NCBI GenBank assembly: GCA_002050355.1
Contig: MWYY01000115.1
Location: forward strand, 1 to 64,000
Source of the DNA: Acidobacteria bacterium 28-9
GTDB taxonomy: Bacteria > Acidobacteriota > Blastocatellia > Pyrinomonadales > Pyrinomonadaceae
Direction: 5' to 3'
DNA: 64,000 bases
The translations under genes were made by a program, and so were the position numbers. Under the pieces are notes generated by a model. The model was not told the origin of the DNA. It did no database searches and saw only the letters and a program-made list of their open reading frames with translations. Shown here piece after piece: positions 45,115 to 53,936 of this stretch. The first letter of the stretch is position 1. Each line of letters opens with the position of its first letter.

Positions 45115-46749
45115 CTATGATTTTATTTCCGCGCCTTCTTTTTTGATTTGTCTTTTAACGATTGCGCCTTCTTTTAATGTATTCAAAATGCGGCTCGGAC
45201 CCGTTATAACTTCCTGTCCTTCGGAAAGTCCGCTGGTTATTTGAATGTCAGACTCGCCCGTGATGCCGGTTTGGACTTCGACAAATTTCGCTTCGTTGCC
45301 GTCTAAAACAAAAACGCCTTTGATTGTTTTCGGTTTGTCGGCGCTGACAGTAACGGTTGCAGATGAATCGCCGGAAACTGTCGGAGAAACTGAAGCGTCG
45401 GGTTTTTTCTCGATTACGGCTTGAATCGGGACGGAGACGACGTTTTCAGCCGTTTTTGTAGTGATAACCGCCGTCGCGCTCATTCCCGGGCGGAGACTGT
45501 CGCGGATTTCGCCGTCTAAATCCATCAATTCGATTACGACGCGAAATTCTTTGGCTTCCTGCACGTTGATATTGGTTGAAAGCCCGCCGGTAGTTTGCGA
45601 TTTGCCAACTGCAAGCGGTGTTTTTTGTCTGACTTCGCCGGTCAATTCTTTTTCGCCGAGAGCATCAACTTTGACTTTTACCGGTTGTCCCACAGCAACT
45701 TTGTCAATCTCTGTTTCATCGATTTTTACTTCGACATTAACCGCTGACATATCGGCAATCGTTAAAAGCGGTGTCGTCGAAAGACCGGCGACGGCGAAAG
45801 TTCCGACCTTGGAAGGAATATCGGCAATTACGCCGCTAATCGGGGCGACCTGCAAAGTTTTGTCGCGCTGGTTTTTTTGACCGCTCAAAACCGCCGCTTG
45901 TTGTTCGGAGCGTTTCGCGCTGGCGTTTGAACTGTAATTCGCCGTATCTACGCCGCGCCGCGCGTCTTTAACGGCAACTTGTTGCTGCGCGACTCTGGCG
46001 CGAGCTTCATTGACGCGCGCCTGTGCATCGCCGACTTGAATTTGCGCGCTTTTGACGGCACTTTCCTGAGACTGCGAACGCGATTTGGCGTTTCGCAGTG
46101 CGACTTGAGCATTTGCCACGCGGTCTTTCGCCTGGTCGTATTCAAGCCGCGAAACTACGCCGCTCTCGACCAAATCAGCCGTTCGCTTCAATTCACGGTT
46201 TGCTGCGCTTACTTCGACTTGCGCGCGGTCAACATCGGTTTGCGCGGCGACAATTTCCTGCCGCGCGCGGTTGACGCTTTCGCGCGCCGATGCGACCGCT
46301 TGCTGTGCGGTTGTAACACCAGCATCTGTCGCATTTAAACCTTGCTGCGCCTGCGCGAGCTGATTTTGCGCGGCAAGAATCTGCGAGCGTGTAACCTGAA
46401 GTTCGTTTTGCGAGGCTTGATAAGCGGCAAGCTGGGCATCAGTATTTGATTGCAATTGCGTCGGGTCGAGTTTGACGAGCGGCTGACCGCTGGTAACTTT
46501 GTCCCCTTCTTTGACGTAAATGTCTTCGATACGACCCTGAACTTCGCTCGTTAGATTAATAAACTGAATCGGTCGAACTTCGCCCGAAGACGTAACGGTC
46601 GAACGCAGTTCGGGTTTTGTTTCAATTTTTACGACCGTAACTTCCGGTGTATCTTTGCGTGTAGCAAAAACGCTGGCAATAATAATAATGGTTAATAAAA
46701 CGGCGGTTGTCGCTCCGATGATGATTTTTCCTTTACGGCTGATTGCCAT
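45115..46749 (-). CDS. periplasmic adaptor of efflux pump (HlyD/MacA family)
   Basis: 544 residues from the ATG at 46749, with agagga upstream; a TTG start seven codons earlier would overlap this site. Single N-terminal membrane anchor (IIIGATTAVLLTIIIIASVF), biotinyl-lipoyl segment (IEDIYVKEGDKVTSGQPLVK), then a very long, Gln/Ala/Arg-rich alpha-hairpin (about residues 90-290), second lipoyl half with VAPISGVIADIPSK, and beta-barrel/MP domains. The hairpin is longer than in E. coli MacA, which may match a long outer-membrane channel. First gene of the operon. Confidence 0.92.
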   Translation of the reverse strand: MAISRKGKIIIGATTAVLLTIIIIASVFATRKDTPEVTVVKIETKPELRSTVTSSGEVRPIQFINLTSEVQGRIEDIYVKEGDKVTSGQPLVKLDPTQLQSNTDAQLAAYQASQNELQVTRSQILAAQNQLAQAQQGLNATDAGVTTAQQAVASARESVNRARQEIVAAQTDVDRAQVEVSAANRELKRTADLVESGVVSRLEYDQAKDRVANAQVALRNAKSRSQSQESAVKSAQIQVGDAQARVNEARARVAQQQVAVKDARRGVDTANYSSNASAKRSEQQAAVLSGQKNQRDKTLQVAPISGVIADIPSKVGTFAVAGLSTTPLLTIADMSAVNVEVKIDETEIDKVAVGQPVKVKVDALGEKELTGEVRQKTPLAVGKSQTTGGLSTNINVQEAKEFRVVIELMDLDGEIRDSLRPGMSATAVITTKTAENVVSVPIQAVIEKKPDASVSPTVSGDSSATVTVSADKPKTIKGVFVLDGNEAKFVEVQTGITGESDIQITSGLSEGQEVITGPSRILNTLKEGAIVKRQIKKEGAEIKS

Positions 46750-47026
46750 GCTGCTGTATCCTCTCAAACTTGGAATTTTGTTAAAGATTTGTTGGTTTTA
46801 TGCAAAACGATGTCAATGTTTTACTACGTTCGAGTATTCGGTAGAGTTTCAAAAAAGAAATTTGAATGTAAAAATTCACCGTCGGGTTTTCAGAGAATTT
46901 AATATTTCGTTGGTTTGACAGTTTCAGGGCAAAACTCCGCGCTTTATAATTTACGAACGAACGTTTACGGGTTAAAATGAGTTTGCCTTTAATCCACGGA
47001 ATCAAAATTGTAAGATATTTGCGAAA

Positions 47027-47608
47027 ATGAAAAGATGTAGAACGTGCGGCACGGAAAATCCAGACAATTCTCAGTATTGCGATGAATGCGGAGCGATACA
47101 GAATAGTCGAGCGGAAAACGAACAAAGGGTTGAAGCCTTAAGTTTCAATCCGAAGATGTCCGAACAGCCGATTTTTCAATCTTCAAAAGTTACATCAATG
47201 GGCATTCAGCCAGCTGCGATTGGATCTAAAACAGAAGAAAAATCCTTTGCCGGAGATAAAGAAAAATCAAAAGGCGCTCACGCCAGCTTGATAATCGAAC
47301 GCGGCGATTCAAGCGGAACTGAATTTCCATTGATTTCCGATGAATCAAATATCGGGCGTTGGGACGCCGACAACGGCATTTTCCCGGACGTTGATTTGGA
47401 CAGGCACGACCCGGAAGCAAAAATTTCCCGCCGCCACGCGCGAATCATAAGGGAGAACGGCAGTTATATGATTGAAGATTTAGGCTCCACCAATGGAACT
47501 TTCGTCAATCGCGGGCGGCGTCTTCTGCCGGGAAATAAAAATGTGTTGAAAGACGGCGACGAGGTTATTGTCGGAAAAACATTTTTGAGATTTAATGTAA
47601 GCCAATAA
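47027..47608 (+). CDS. zinc-ribbon and FHA-domain protein
   Basis: 193 residues. The N-terminal ribbon is CRTCGTENPDNSQYCDECGA (CxxC...CxxC). After a ~60-residue polar linker comes an FHA domain (about residues 95-190): SNIGRWDAD, then the phosphothreonine-binding core KISRRHARIIRENG and DLGSTNGTFVNRG. FHA domains bind phosphothreonine peptides, so it is a likely reader of the kinase encoded next (77 bp downstream). Its FHA domain closely resembles the one at the kinase's C-terminus (GRRDPMSNIFPEVDL, KISRRHARIRREGD), suggesting duplication. Confidence 0.92.
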   Translation: MKRCRTCGTENPDNSQYCDECGAIQNSRAENEQRVEALSFNPKMSEQPIFQSSKVTSMGIQPAAIGSKTEEKSFAGDKEKSKGAHASLIIERGDSSGTEFPLISDESNIGRWDADNGIFPDVDLDRHDPEAKISRRHARIIRENGSYMIEDLGSTNGTFVNRGRRLLPGNKNVLKDGDEVIVGKTFLRFNVSQ

Positions 47609-47685
47609 AATAGATTGATTTGAAACGTTTGTATTTTTGGAAAATCTCTTATATAGACCACAAATCAAACAGGAAGATTTTAACG

Positions 47686-50049
47686 ATGGCATATTGTTAC
47701 CAATGCGGTTCAGAAGTTAAAAAGAGTGACTTTTTTTGTCCGTACTGCGGAATCTCATTCCAGAGTGCCGTGTTGCCGGAGGAAAAGAACGATAAAACTC
47801 AGGAAGTAATTTTAATGCCTGACCAAAAAGATGTAATTCGAGATGAAACTTTAAGTTTGGAGTTTGATTCACAAATTCCGGTGCGAAGAATCTCTGTGTT
47901 GGAAAACAAATTGATTGAAGAAAACGAACAGAAACTTGAAAACGGCTTTACGACGGAGAAAAACAATGTACAGTTTACAGAATCAAACGCGGATAATGAA
48001 TTTCAAAATCCTGATTTGCCCGAATTAACGGAGCGAAAATCGGTTGACGCCGATGCTCTGGGAAACCCTTTGGTTTCGCAGGAGGATTTACCCGAATCCG
48101 TCGTTTCTCCGGACGATAATGAAAAATTAATAGAAAAGGACAATCAAACCGAATCGTCTTTGATGAATTATGAAGAAGTGGAAGTTAAAGAAGGTTTGGA
48201 TGTCGAAGAATTAAATGACGAAAATTTGAATTCGCCTTCGAACGGCGTTGCAGAGGATAATGAATCGGAAAATACTGTCAAACCGATTCCTTATATTCCG
48301 CCGGCAGGCGAGAAAATCGAAAGTTCGGAAGAAGACTATGTTTCGCAAAATATAAATGAGAAGAACGAGTCTTTATCTTTGAAAGATGAAACTTTGAGCG
48401 CAGCCGAACAACCGATAATCAAGCCAGAAACAGAGTTGGAAAATCCCGAAAATCAAACGCTTCAGCCGCGATTTGATTCGGTTCGGATAATGGAGCCGCA
48501 GGAAAGGGACGGAAAAAATTACTCGGAAAATTCGCCCGAAAACGAGAGGCTTATTTCGGATTCGGGTAAAACAAACCTGGAAAAACCTGTTTCCGACGAT
48601 TCTCAAAATCAAAAAAACGGGCATCCCTTTACTACACCAAATATCGGTATTTCGACTGATGGGAAAAAATCCGCCAAATTAAAACCGCTCGAAGAAGGCG
48701 CGGTTTTGAACGGGCGTTATGAAATCGTCAGAAAAATCGGCGGCGGCGGAATGGGCGCGGTTTATCTGGCTTCGGACAAAAATCTCGGCGGCGTTCTGCG
48801 CGCCGTCAAAGAAATGGTTCAATCGTATATCGAAGACGAGCAGCAAGAGAAAGCCGTCAACGATTTCAAGCGCGAGTCGATGCTTTTAACTTCACTCGAA
48901 CACCAATCAATTCCGACGATTTTCGATTATTTCTTTGACGAAAAGGAAGCCAGATTTTATCTCGTGATGAAATATATTTCGGGCGGGGATTTGGCTTTGC
49001 GTCTGCGTGCCGCGCCCGAAGGCAGGATTGACGAGCGAAGCGTTACCGAATGGGGAATTCAGATTGCCGACGTTCTGGATTATCTGCACAACCGCCAGCC
49101 GCCGATTGTTTATAGAGATTTAAAGCCAGCCAACATTATGGTTGACGGAAATTTGGGACGCGCTATGCTGATTGATTTCGGTATTGCGCGCTGGATAAAT
49201 AAAGAGGAAAAAGGCGTTACGGCTGTCGGCACGATGGGCTACGCGCCGCCCGAACTTTTCTCGGGAAACGTCGAGCCGCGCTCGGATATTTACAGTTTGG
49301 GGTCGACGATGTTTCATCTGTTGACCGGCGCCGACCCGCAAAGCAATCCGCTTCTGATTTTCGATTTCCAAAAACACCCGCGCCCGCGCCAGATAAATCC
49401 GCAGCTTTCCGACCAAATCGAAAAGATTTTGATGCGCGCCGTCGAGTATAATGCTGACAAACGTTTTTCCTCTGCTTTGGAAATGCGGCAGGCATTGGAA
49501 AAAAATCTGGAAAATCTAAAATCCGGCAAAGCTACATTTGGCGTCAGAGAAGTTCCTGCACCGGTTTCTCTTTCACAGCAACAGGTTTTTTGCGGCTTTT
49601 GCGGGCAGAAAATTGTCGCAACCGATATGTTTTGTGCCTTTTGCGGGGCGAAACAGCCAATGGCGCGGCAAGGCGTTCATTCGGAAAATTACGTATCCAG
49701 AAATGTTACGGCGCAGCTTCTAATCGTCGGCACAAATGAACTGGAAACGCCGGTATTTACTATCGAAAAGGACGAAAATCTGCTCGGCAGACGCGACCCT
49801 ATGTCGAATATCTTTCCCGAAGTTGATTTGTCGAAATTTGACCCGCAGACAAAAATTTCGCGTCGCCATGCGCGCATAAGGCGCGAAGGCGATTGTTTTT
49901 TGGTCGAAGATTTAGGTTCTTCAAACGGAACGATTGTGATGTCGCCGGTCAAGGAAACAGTTCGGCTGCAACCGCGCCAACCGTATACTTTAACCAACGG
50001 AGACAAGTTAAAATTAGGCGATACTACATTACATTTTATAATCGGTTGA
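47686..50049 (+). CDS. Ser/Thr protein kinase with N- and C-terminal zinc ribbons and FHA domain
   Basis: 787 residues from the ATG at 47686 (MAYCYQCGSEVKKS). N-terminal zinc ribbon CYQCG...CPYCG; residues ~30-335 are a very acidic, Glu/Asn/Ser-rich, presumably disordered linker. The kinase domain (~345-615) has the Gly loop IGGGGMGAVYLAS, Lys in RAVKEM, catalytic loop IVYRDLKPANIMVD (YRD in place of HRD), DFG in LIDFGIARW and GTMGYAPPE. A second zinc ribbon (CGFCGQ...CAFCGA) and an FHA domain (KISRRHARIRRE, LGSSNGTIV) end it. No membrane helix, so cytoplasmic. It probably autophosphorylates its Thr residues and is read by FHA domains here. Confidence 0.92.
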   Translation: MAYCYQCGSEVKKSDFFCPYCGISFQSAVLPEEKNDKTQEVILMPDQKDVIRDETLSLEFDSQIPVRRISVLENKLIEENEQKLENGFTTEKNNVQFTESNADNEFQNPDLPELTERKSVDADALGNPLVSQEDLPESVVSPDDNEKLIEKDNQTESSLMNYEEVEVKEGLDVEELNDENLNSPSNGVAEDNESENTVKPIPYIPPAGEKIESSEEDYVSQNINEKNESLSLKDETLSAAEQPIIKPETELENPENQTLQPRFDSVRIMEPQERDGKNYSENSPENERLISDSGKTNLEKPVSDDSQNQKNGHPFTTPNIGISTDGKKSAKLKPLEEGAVLNGRYEIVRKIGGGGMGAVYLASDKNLGGVLRAVKEMVQSYIEDEQQEKAVNDFKRESMLLTSLEHQSIPTIFDYFFDEKEARFYLVMKYISGGDLALRLRAAPEGRIDERSVTEWGIQIADVLDYLHNRQPPIVYRDLKPANIMVDGNLGRAMLIDFGIARWINKEEKGVTAVGTMGYAPPELFSGNVEPRSDIYSLGSTMFHLLTGADPQSNPLLIFDFQKHPRPRQINPQLSDQIEKILMRAVEYNADKRFSSALEMRQALEKNLENLKSGKATFGVREVPAPVSLSQQQVFCGFCGQKIVATDMFCAFCGAKQPMARQGVHSENYVSRNVTAQLLIVGTNELETPVFTIEKDENLLGRRDPMSNIFPEVDLSKFDPQTKISRRHARIRREGDCFLVEDLGSSNGTIVMSPVKETVRLQPRQPYTLTNGDKLKLGDTTLHFIIG

Positions 50050-50085
50050 TTATATTTTTTGACAAGTTTTTTATAGAAATTTTTT

Positions 50086-50595
50086 ATGAGTGCAAGAATT
50101 GAAGGAACCGCATCCGCCAATAATTTCAGAGCGCGGCAGATTGTTGTAAATTTCGACGCGGAACGATTGAAAGCCCCATTTGCGCTGCGTTGGGGAGCGA
50201 TTTTAATTGATTATATTTTGCTCGTTACAATTCCCGTCGCCGCCCTTCTACTCGGCAGGTTTTTCAATTACGACGGCACAAGACTTCTCAACAGCGAGGT
50301 GAGCAACGCAGGCTGGTTAATTACAATTTTATTGGCTCTAACGAATTTTATTATTTTTCCGCTTTTCAGCGGGCAGAGTATCGGCAAAATGCTTACGGGT
50401 TTGAAAATTGTCAAGACTGACGGAAGCGAGCTGTCGTTATCGGCGCTTCTCTTACGACATTTGCTCGGTTACCCGTTAATTTTTTTGACACTCGGATTAG
50501 GATTTTTTATATCTATGTTTAATCAAAAAGGTCGCGCGCTACACGATTTTCTTGCCGGAACGGTCGTCATTTACGGACAACGAAAGCAAAAATAA
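50086..50595 (+). CDS. RDD-family membrane protein
   Basis: 169 residues. Starts with a polar segment, then FALRWGAILIDYILLVTIPV (the R and D that name the family), helices around residues 75-100 and 120-150, and KGRALHDFLAGTVVI at the end. Function uncertain; some members transport ions or take part in envelope homeostasis. It lies 37 bp after the kinase gene and before the phosphatase gene, so may be a kinase substrate or effector. Confidence 0.88.
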   Translation: MSARIEGTASANNFRARQIVVNFDAERLKAPFALRWGAILIDYILLVTIPVAALLLGRFFNYDGTRLLNSEVSNAGWLITILLALTNFIIFPLFSGQSIGKMLTGLKIVKTDGSELSLSALLLRHLLGYPLIFLTLGLGFFISMFNQKGRALHDFLAGTVVIYGQRKQK

Positions 50596-50613
50596 TTACG
50601 GATTTCATATTAC

Positions 50614-50660
50614 GCATAAAAAAGTTTACGGTAATTTGAAACTCGTAAATCGCAATTGAA
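50614..50660. repeat. possible degenerate heptamer arrays before the FHA-GAF-phosphatase gene
   Basis: Left units attacgg, atttcat, attacgc; right units of inverse type ggtaatt, tgaaact, cgtaaat, cgcaatt. The 7-bp period and inverted layout fit the family, though the units are degenerate. Confidence 0.5.
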
Positions 50661-50664
50661 TATT

Positions 50665-52326
50665 ATGCCGCAGTTAATTATAAAGACACCTGACAATAAG
50701 ACTGATACTTTCAATTTAGCGCGCCTTCGGACGACCATCGGGCGTTCCTCACGCAGTGATATTTGTATTCCGGATGCTTTTGCTTCGCGCTTGCACGCTG
50801 AAGTTAGAGAGGAAGGCGACGGCTTCTGGCTTCAAGATTTAGGCTCTGCTAACGGCACAAAATATAATGGCTCGGCAGTTTCATTGCCTATTCCGCTTGT
50901 TTCGGGCGGCGAAATTCAAATCGGCGAAACCGTAATTACATTTGAAGACGAGCGCATTCAATCGAATAAAAACGCCACTTTAATCACTGATAACACGGAA
51001 GCCTTAAATCCGGCGATGACGATTTCTCTGATACGCAAGCCAAGCTCGACGGCTGACATGCTCAGGTCTCCGTCTTCGAGCCGCAATGATTTGCTCGCCT
51101 TGATAAGCAAAGTTGGAGTTGCGCTGCTTTCTTCGAGCGGTTTGGACGAAACTTTAGACCAGGTTGCCTCGCTCGTGTTTGAAGCCGTTCCAGCCGAACG
51201 CTGTGTAATTATGCTGCGAGACGACGCGGCTGAAGGTGGAATGAAAATCAGCGTCGCTCGCGTGCGCGGCAAAAACGAACGAATCGAAGAAGTTCGCATC
51301 AGCCGCACGGTGATGGACGAAGTGATGAAAAACGGCAAATCGGTCTTGACTGCCGACGCGCAGCACGACCCGAAATTCGCCAGTCAAACGATGTCTCTGC
51401 TCGGTATTCGCTCGGTTCTTGCCGTTCCACTCAGCGTTGACGAGAGAAATATTTTCGGAATTATTTACGCCGATTCGCCGACACATGAAACTACCTTTAC
51501 CGAGGAACATCTTAATATCTTAACGACGCTCGCTTCGGTCGCTTCGATTCGAGTAGAAAACGCTAAACTTCTCGAAGAGCGCTTAGAGCGCGAGCGAATG
51601 GAATATGAACTTGAACTTGCCACTGAAATCCAGCAGCGTTTTCAACCATCTGCGCCGCCTGTGATGGACGATTATGAATTTCAAGGAATTTCCTTTTCGT
51701 GCTACGAAATCGGCGGCGACTATTATGATTTCATCGAACAGCACGAAGGTAAAATGCTTTTTGCGCTCGGCGACGTTTCCGGCAAGGGAACGGCTGCCGC
51801 ACTTTTAATGTCGAGTCTTCACGCTTCGATACACGCTCAGGTAGCTGCAAAAACATCGCTTCACGAAACCATCAAAGCCGTCAATGAGTACCTTTCCGAA
51901 AATACGCCTGCAAACCGTTTTATTACTCTGTTTATTGCTGAACTCGACCCGAAAACAGGAATCATCAAATACATCAACGCCGGACACAATCCGCCGCTCA
52001 TCGGACACGCCGGCGGCACGGTGGAACAACTGGCTGCGGGCGGTTTTCCGCTCGGAATTATGCCGATGGCTGAGTATGAAGTCGGAGAAACTCATCTCGA
52101 ACCGGGCGAAGCGCTCGTCATTTATTCAGACGGCGTTTCCGAAGCAAATAATCTGGCGGGTGATGAATTTGGTATGGAAAGGCTGACAGAAGTAGTCAGC
52201 AAAAATTTCCAGGCGTCGGCTTCCGGTATGCGCGATAAAGTTGAGTCCGCCCTTTCGGCTTTTACACAAACCGCGCCTGCAAACGATGACATTACATTGG
52301 TTATTGTCAAAAGAAAAGATTCGTAA
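50665..52326 (+). CDS. FHA-GAF-SpoIIE-type protein phosphatase
   Basis: 553 residues from the ATG at 50665. FHA domain residues 1-90 (RTTIGRSSRSDICIPD, DLGSANGTKYNG); a GAF domain about 155-305 (RCVIMLRDDAAEGG, FGIIYADSP); a short helical linker; and a PP2C/SpoIIE phosphatase (about 315-550) with metal-binding aspartates in YEIGGDYYDF, FALGDVSGKGTAAALLMSSL, YSDGVSEANN and NDDITLVIVKR. It removes phosphate from Ser/Thr proteins, with input from a ligand at GAF and phosphothreonine at FHA. It forms the reversal arm of the kinase in the same block. Ended by a strong terminator. Confidence 0.93.
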   Translation: MPQLIIKTPDNKTDTFNLARLRTTIGRSSRSDICIPDAFASRLHAEVREEGDGFWLQDLGSANGTKYNGSAVSLPIPLVSGGEIQIGETVITFEDERIQSNKNATLITDNTEALNPAMTISLIRKPSSTADMLRSPSSSRNDLLALISKVGVALLSSSGLDETLDQVASLVFEAVPAERCVIMLRDDAAEGGMKISVARVRGKNERIEEVRISRTVMDEVMKNGKSVLTADAQHDPKFASQTMSLLGIRSVLAVPLSVDERNIFGIIYADSPTHETTFTEEHLNILTTLASVASIRVENAKLLEERLERERMEYELELATEIQQRFQPSAPPVMDDYEFQGISFSCYEIGGDYYDFIEQHEGKMLFALGDVSGKGTAAALLMSSLHASIHAQVAAKTSLHETIKAVNEYLSENTPANRFITLFIAELDPKTGIIKYINAGHNPPLIGHAGGTVEQLAAGGFPLGIMPMAEYEVGETHLEPGEALVIYSDGVSEANNLAGDEFGMERLTEVVSKNFQASASGMRDKVESALSAFTQTAPANDDITLVIVKRKDS

Positions 52327-52440
52327 AATAAATAAAGAAAGTTTGATTTTGTTTGCCATCAAATAAAATTTCTACTAACCGCATAAATTCACATCACGAT
52401 TTTGAATAATTAAAATAGATTTACAAGACATTTTTATTTT

Positions 52441-52477
52441 GAAACGCACGTTTGCCCAAGCGTGCGTTTCTTTTTTA
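52441..52477 (+). terminator. strong terminator after the phosphatase gene
   Basis: Stem gaaacgcacg (52441-52450) pairs exactly with cgtgcgtttc (52461-52470), followed by seven T. A frame read from 52452 starts inside it and is not a gene start. Confidence 0.9.
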
Positions 52478-52545
52478 TAATCAAAGTTTTAGTATTTCCG
52501 GCAAAAGGAGTTTTGTAAAAGTTTTGGCGCTGAATTTTGGAAATC

Positions 52546-52580
52546 AAATCCAAAATCTTAAAACCAAAACTCAAAATCCA
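52546..52580. repeat. tandem heptamer array directly upstream of ftsY (aaatcca type)
   Basis: Five units: aaatcca, aaatctt, aaaacca, aaactca, aaatcca, ending four bases before the ftsY ATG at 52584. It occupies the place of the normal ribosome site, which is absent here. The same unit type is at the start of ksgA. Confidence 0.8.
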
Positions 52581-52583
52581 AAT

Positions 52584-53621
52584 ATGGCATTTTTTTGGAG
52601 AAGAAATAAAGACCAAGACAAATTTTCGACATCGGTTTTGGGTCTCGACAAATCCATCGAAGAACTACAGGCGCAGGAAGCGGCGGTCGAAAGGGAAATT
52701 GGCGTTCGCTTTAATAAAGCAATAGAAAAAACGCGCCATTCGATAAATAATCGTCTCGACAGTGTTTTTGAAAACCGTAAAAAGATTGACGAAGCGTTTC
52801 TGGACGAACTCGAAGAGCTTTTAATATCAACAGACATCGGCGTTGCAACTACAATGCAAATTCTCGAAGCGGTCCGCCGAGGCGTTTCGCGTCAGGAAAT
52901 CAACGATTTGGATGCTTTGAAAAAAGCGATGAAAAACGAATTGCTCGGTATTCTTCACACATCCGAGAATAAAGGCGTGGCGAGCGAGACGGAAGTTTCT
53001 GATGCGATAAAACCATATGTTTTGATGGTTGTCGGCGTCAACGGAGTCGGCAAAACCACGACTATCGGCAAACTTGCGCAAAGAATAAAAACTGAAGGCA
53101 ACGACGTTTTAATCTGCGCCGCTGATACGTTTCGCGCCGCCGCTTCCGACCAGCTTGAGATTTGGGCAGACCGCGCCGGAGTTCCGATTGTCCAACAAAA
53201 ACAGGGAACAGACCCGGCAGCAGTTTTGTTCGATGCGCTAAAATCGGCAAAAGCCCGCAACGCCGACGTTTTGATTGTTGACACTGCCGGACGCCTGCAC
53301 AACAAAGCAAATTTGATGGCGGAGTTAGAAAAAATGAAACGTATCGCCGGACGCGAAGTCGAAGGCGCGCCGCACGAAACGCTGCTCGTCATTGACGCCG
53401 TAACCGGACAAAATGGTTTGGAACAAGCCCGCCAATTTCTAAAAACGGCAAACGTTACCGGTATCGTTTTAACCAAACTCGACGGCACAGCAAAAGGTGG
53501 AATCGCGGTCGCCATTTCAAAAGAATTGAATCTGCCGATTCGGTATATCGGAGTCGGCGAACAGGTCAATGATTTAATGGTTTTTGACGCTGAACAATAT
53601 GTCAATGGATTATTTAATTAA
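52584..53621 (+). CDS. ftsY: signal recognition particle receptor FtsY
   Basis: 345 residues from the ATG at 52584. Short acidic A region is lacking; N domain helices (about 40-130: [20 protein letters not shown]), then the G domain with G1 [16 protein letters not shown]3 [12 protein letters not shown] and G4 [10 protein letters not shown]. It recruits ribosome-SRP complexes to the membrane. An open frame reaches 52452 but the codons before 52584 are terminator and heptamer repeats, so the internal ATG is preferred. No SRP RNA seen here. Confidence 0.95.
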   Translation: MAFFWRRNKDQDKFSTSVLGLDKSIEELQAQEAAVEREIGVRFNKAIEKTRHSINNRLDSVFENRKKIDEAFLDELEELLISTDIGVATTMQILEAVRRGVSRQEINDLDALKKAMKNELLGILHTSENKGVASETEVSDAIKPYVLMVVGVNGVGKTTTIGKLAQRIKTEGNDVLICAADTFRAAASDQLEIWADRAGVPIVQQKQGTDPAAVLFDALKSAKARNADVLIVDTAGRLHNKANLMAELEKMKRIAGREVEGAPHETLLVIDAVTGQNGLEQARQFLKTANVTGIVLTKLDGTAKGGIAVAISKELNLPIRYIGVGEQVNDLMVFDAEQYVNGLFN

Positions 53622-53630
53622 GAGGAGTGT

Positions 53631-53935
53631 ATGTCTACTAATTGGACTAGAAGCGATATTGAGAGAATACAAAAAGAAATTGAAAACCTTCAAAAACAAA
53701 TTGCTGACGAAAATAGAAAGGAATCAAGCAATACTGAAAGAATTTTGCGAGTGAAAGGTAGTATAAATTCAAGCACAACTGCATCATCCTTAAAAAGTAA
53801 ATATAGTGAGATTGAACGATACGAAAAAGATATTCTTTCGTCCCAAAAAAGACGTGCGGATTTGAACAAAAAAATTCTGACAAAACAGGGCAACTTCACA
53901 AGCTAGAACAAAAATTATCAGAAGTTTTAAAATAA
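53631..53935 (+). pseudogene. frameshifted small coiled-coil gene, possible remnant of a longer protein
   Basis: The frame from ATG 53631 reads TNWTRSDIERIQKEIENLQK and KSKYSEIERYEKDILSSQKR, a coiled coil, and ends at 53904-53906. The frame one base over continues LHKLEQKLSEVLK to TAA at 53933-53935, so a single missing A near 53892 breaks an original end at 53935, two bases before ribD. The protein resembles the N-terminal coiled coil I recall preceding TIR or other effector domains in defence-type proteins; the effector is absent here. So it may be a functional short protein, a frameshifted one, or a remnant. Confidence 0.5.
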
Positions 53936-53936
53936 A

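Noticed and set aside
46915-46950. TTGACA and TATAAT before the FHA gene
   Set aside because: The boxes are separated by 24 bp, too far for a sigma70 promoter.
49108-49150. Kinase considered inactive because of YRD instead of HRD
   Set aside because: The catalytic Asp, Asn, DFG and Lys are all present; YRD occurs in active bacterial kinases.
52452-52583. N-terminal extension of FtsY
   Set aside because: It begins inside a terminator hairpin and runs through a heptamer array.
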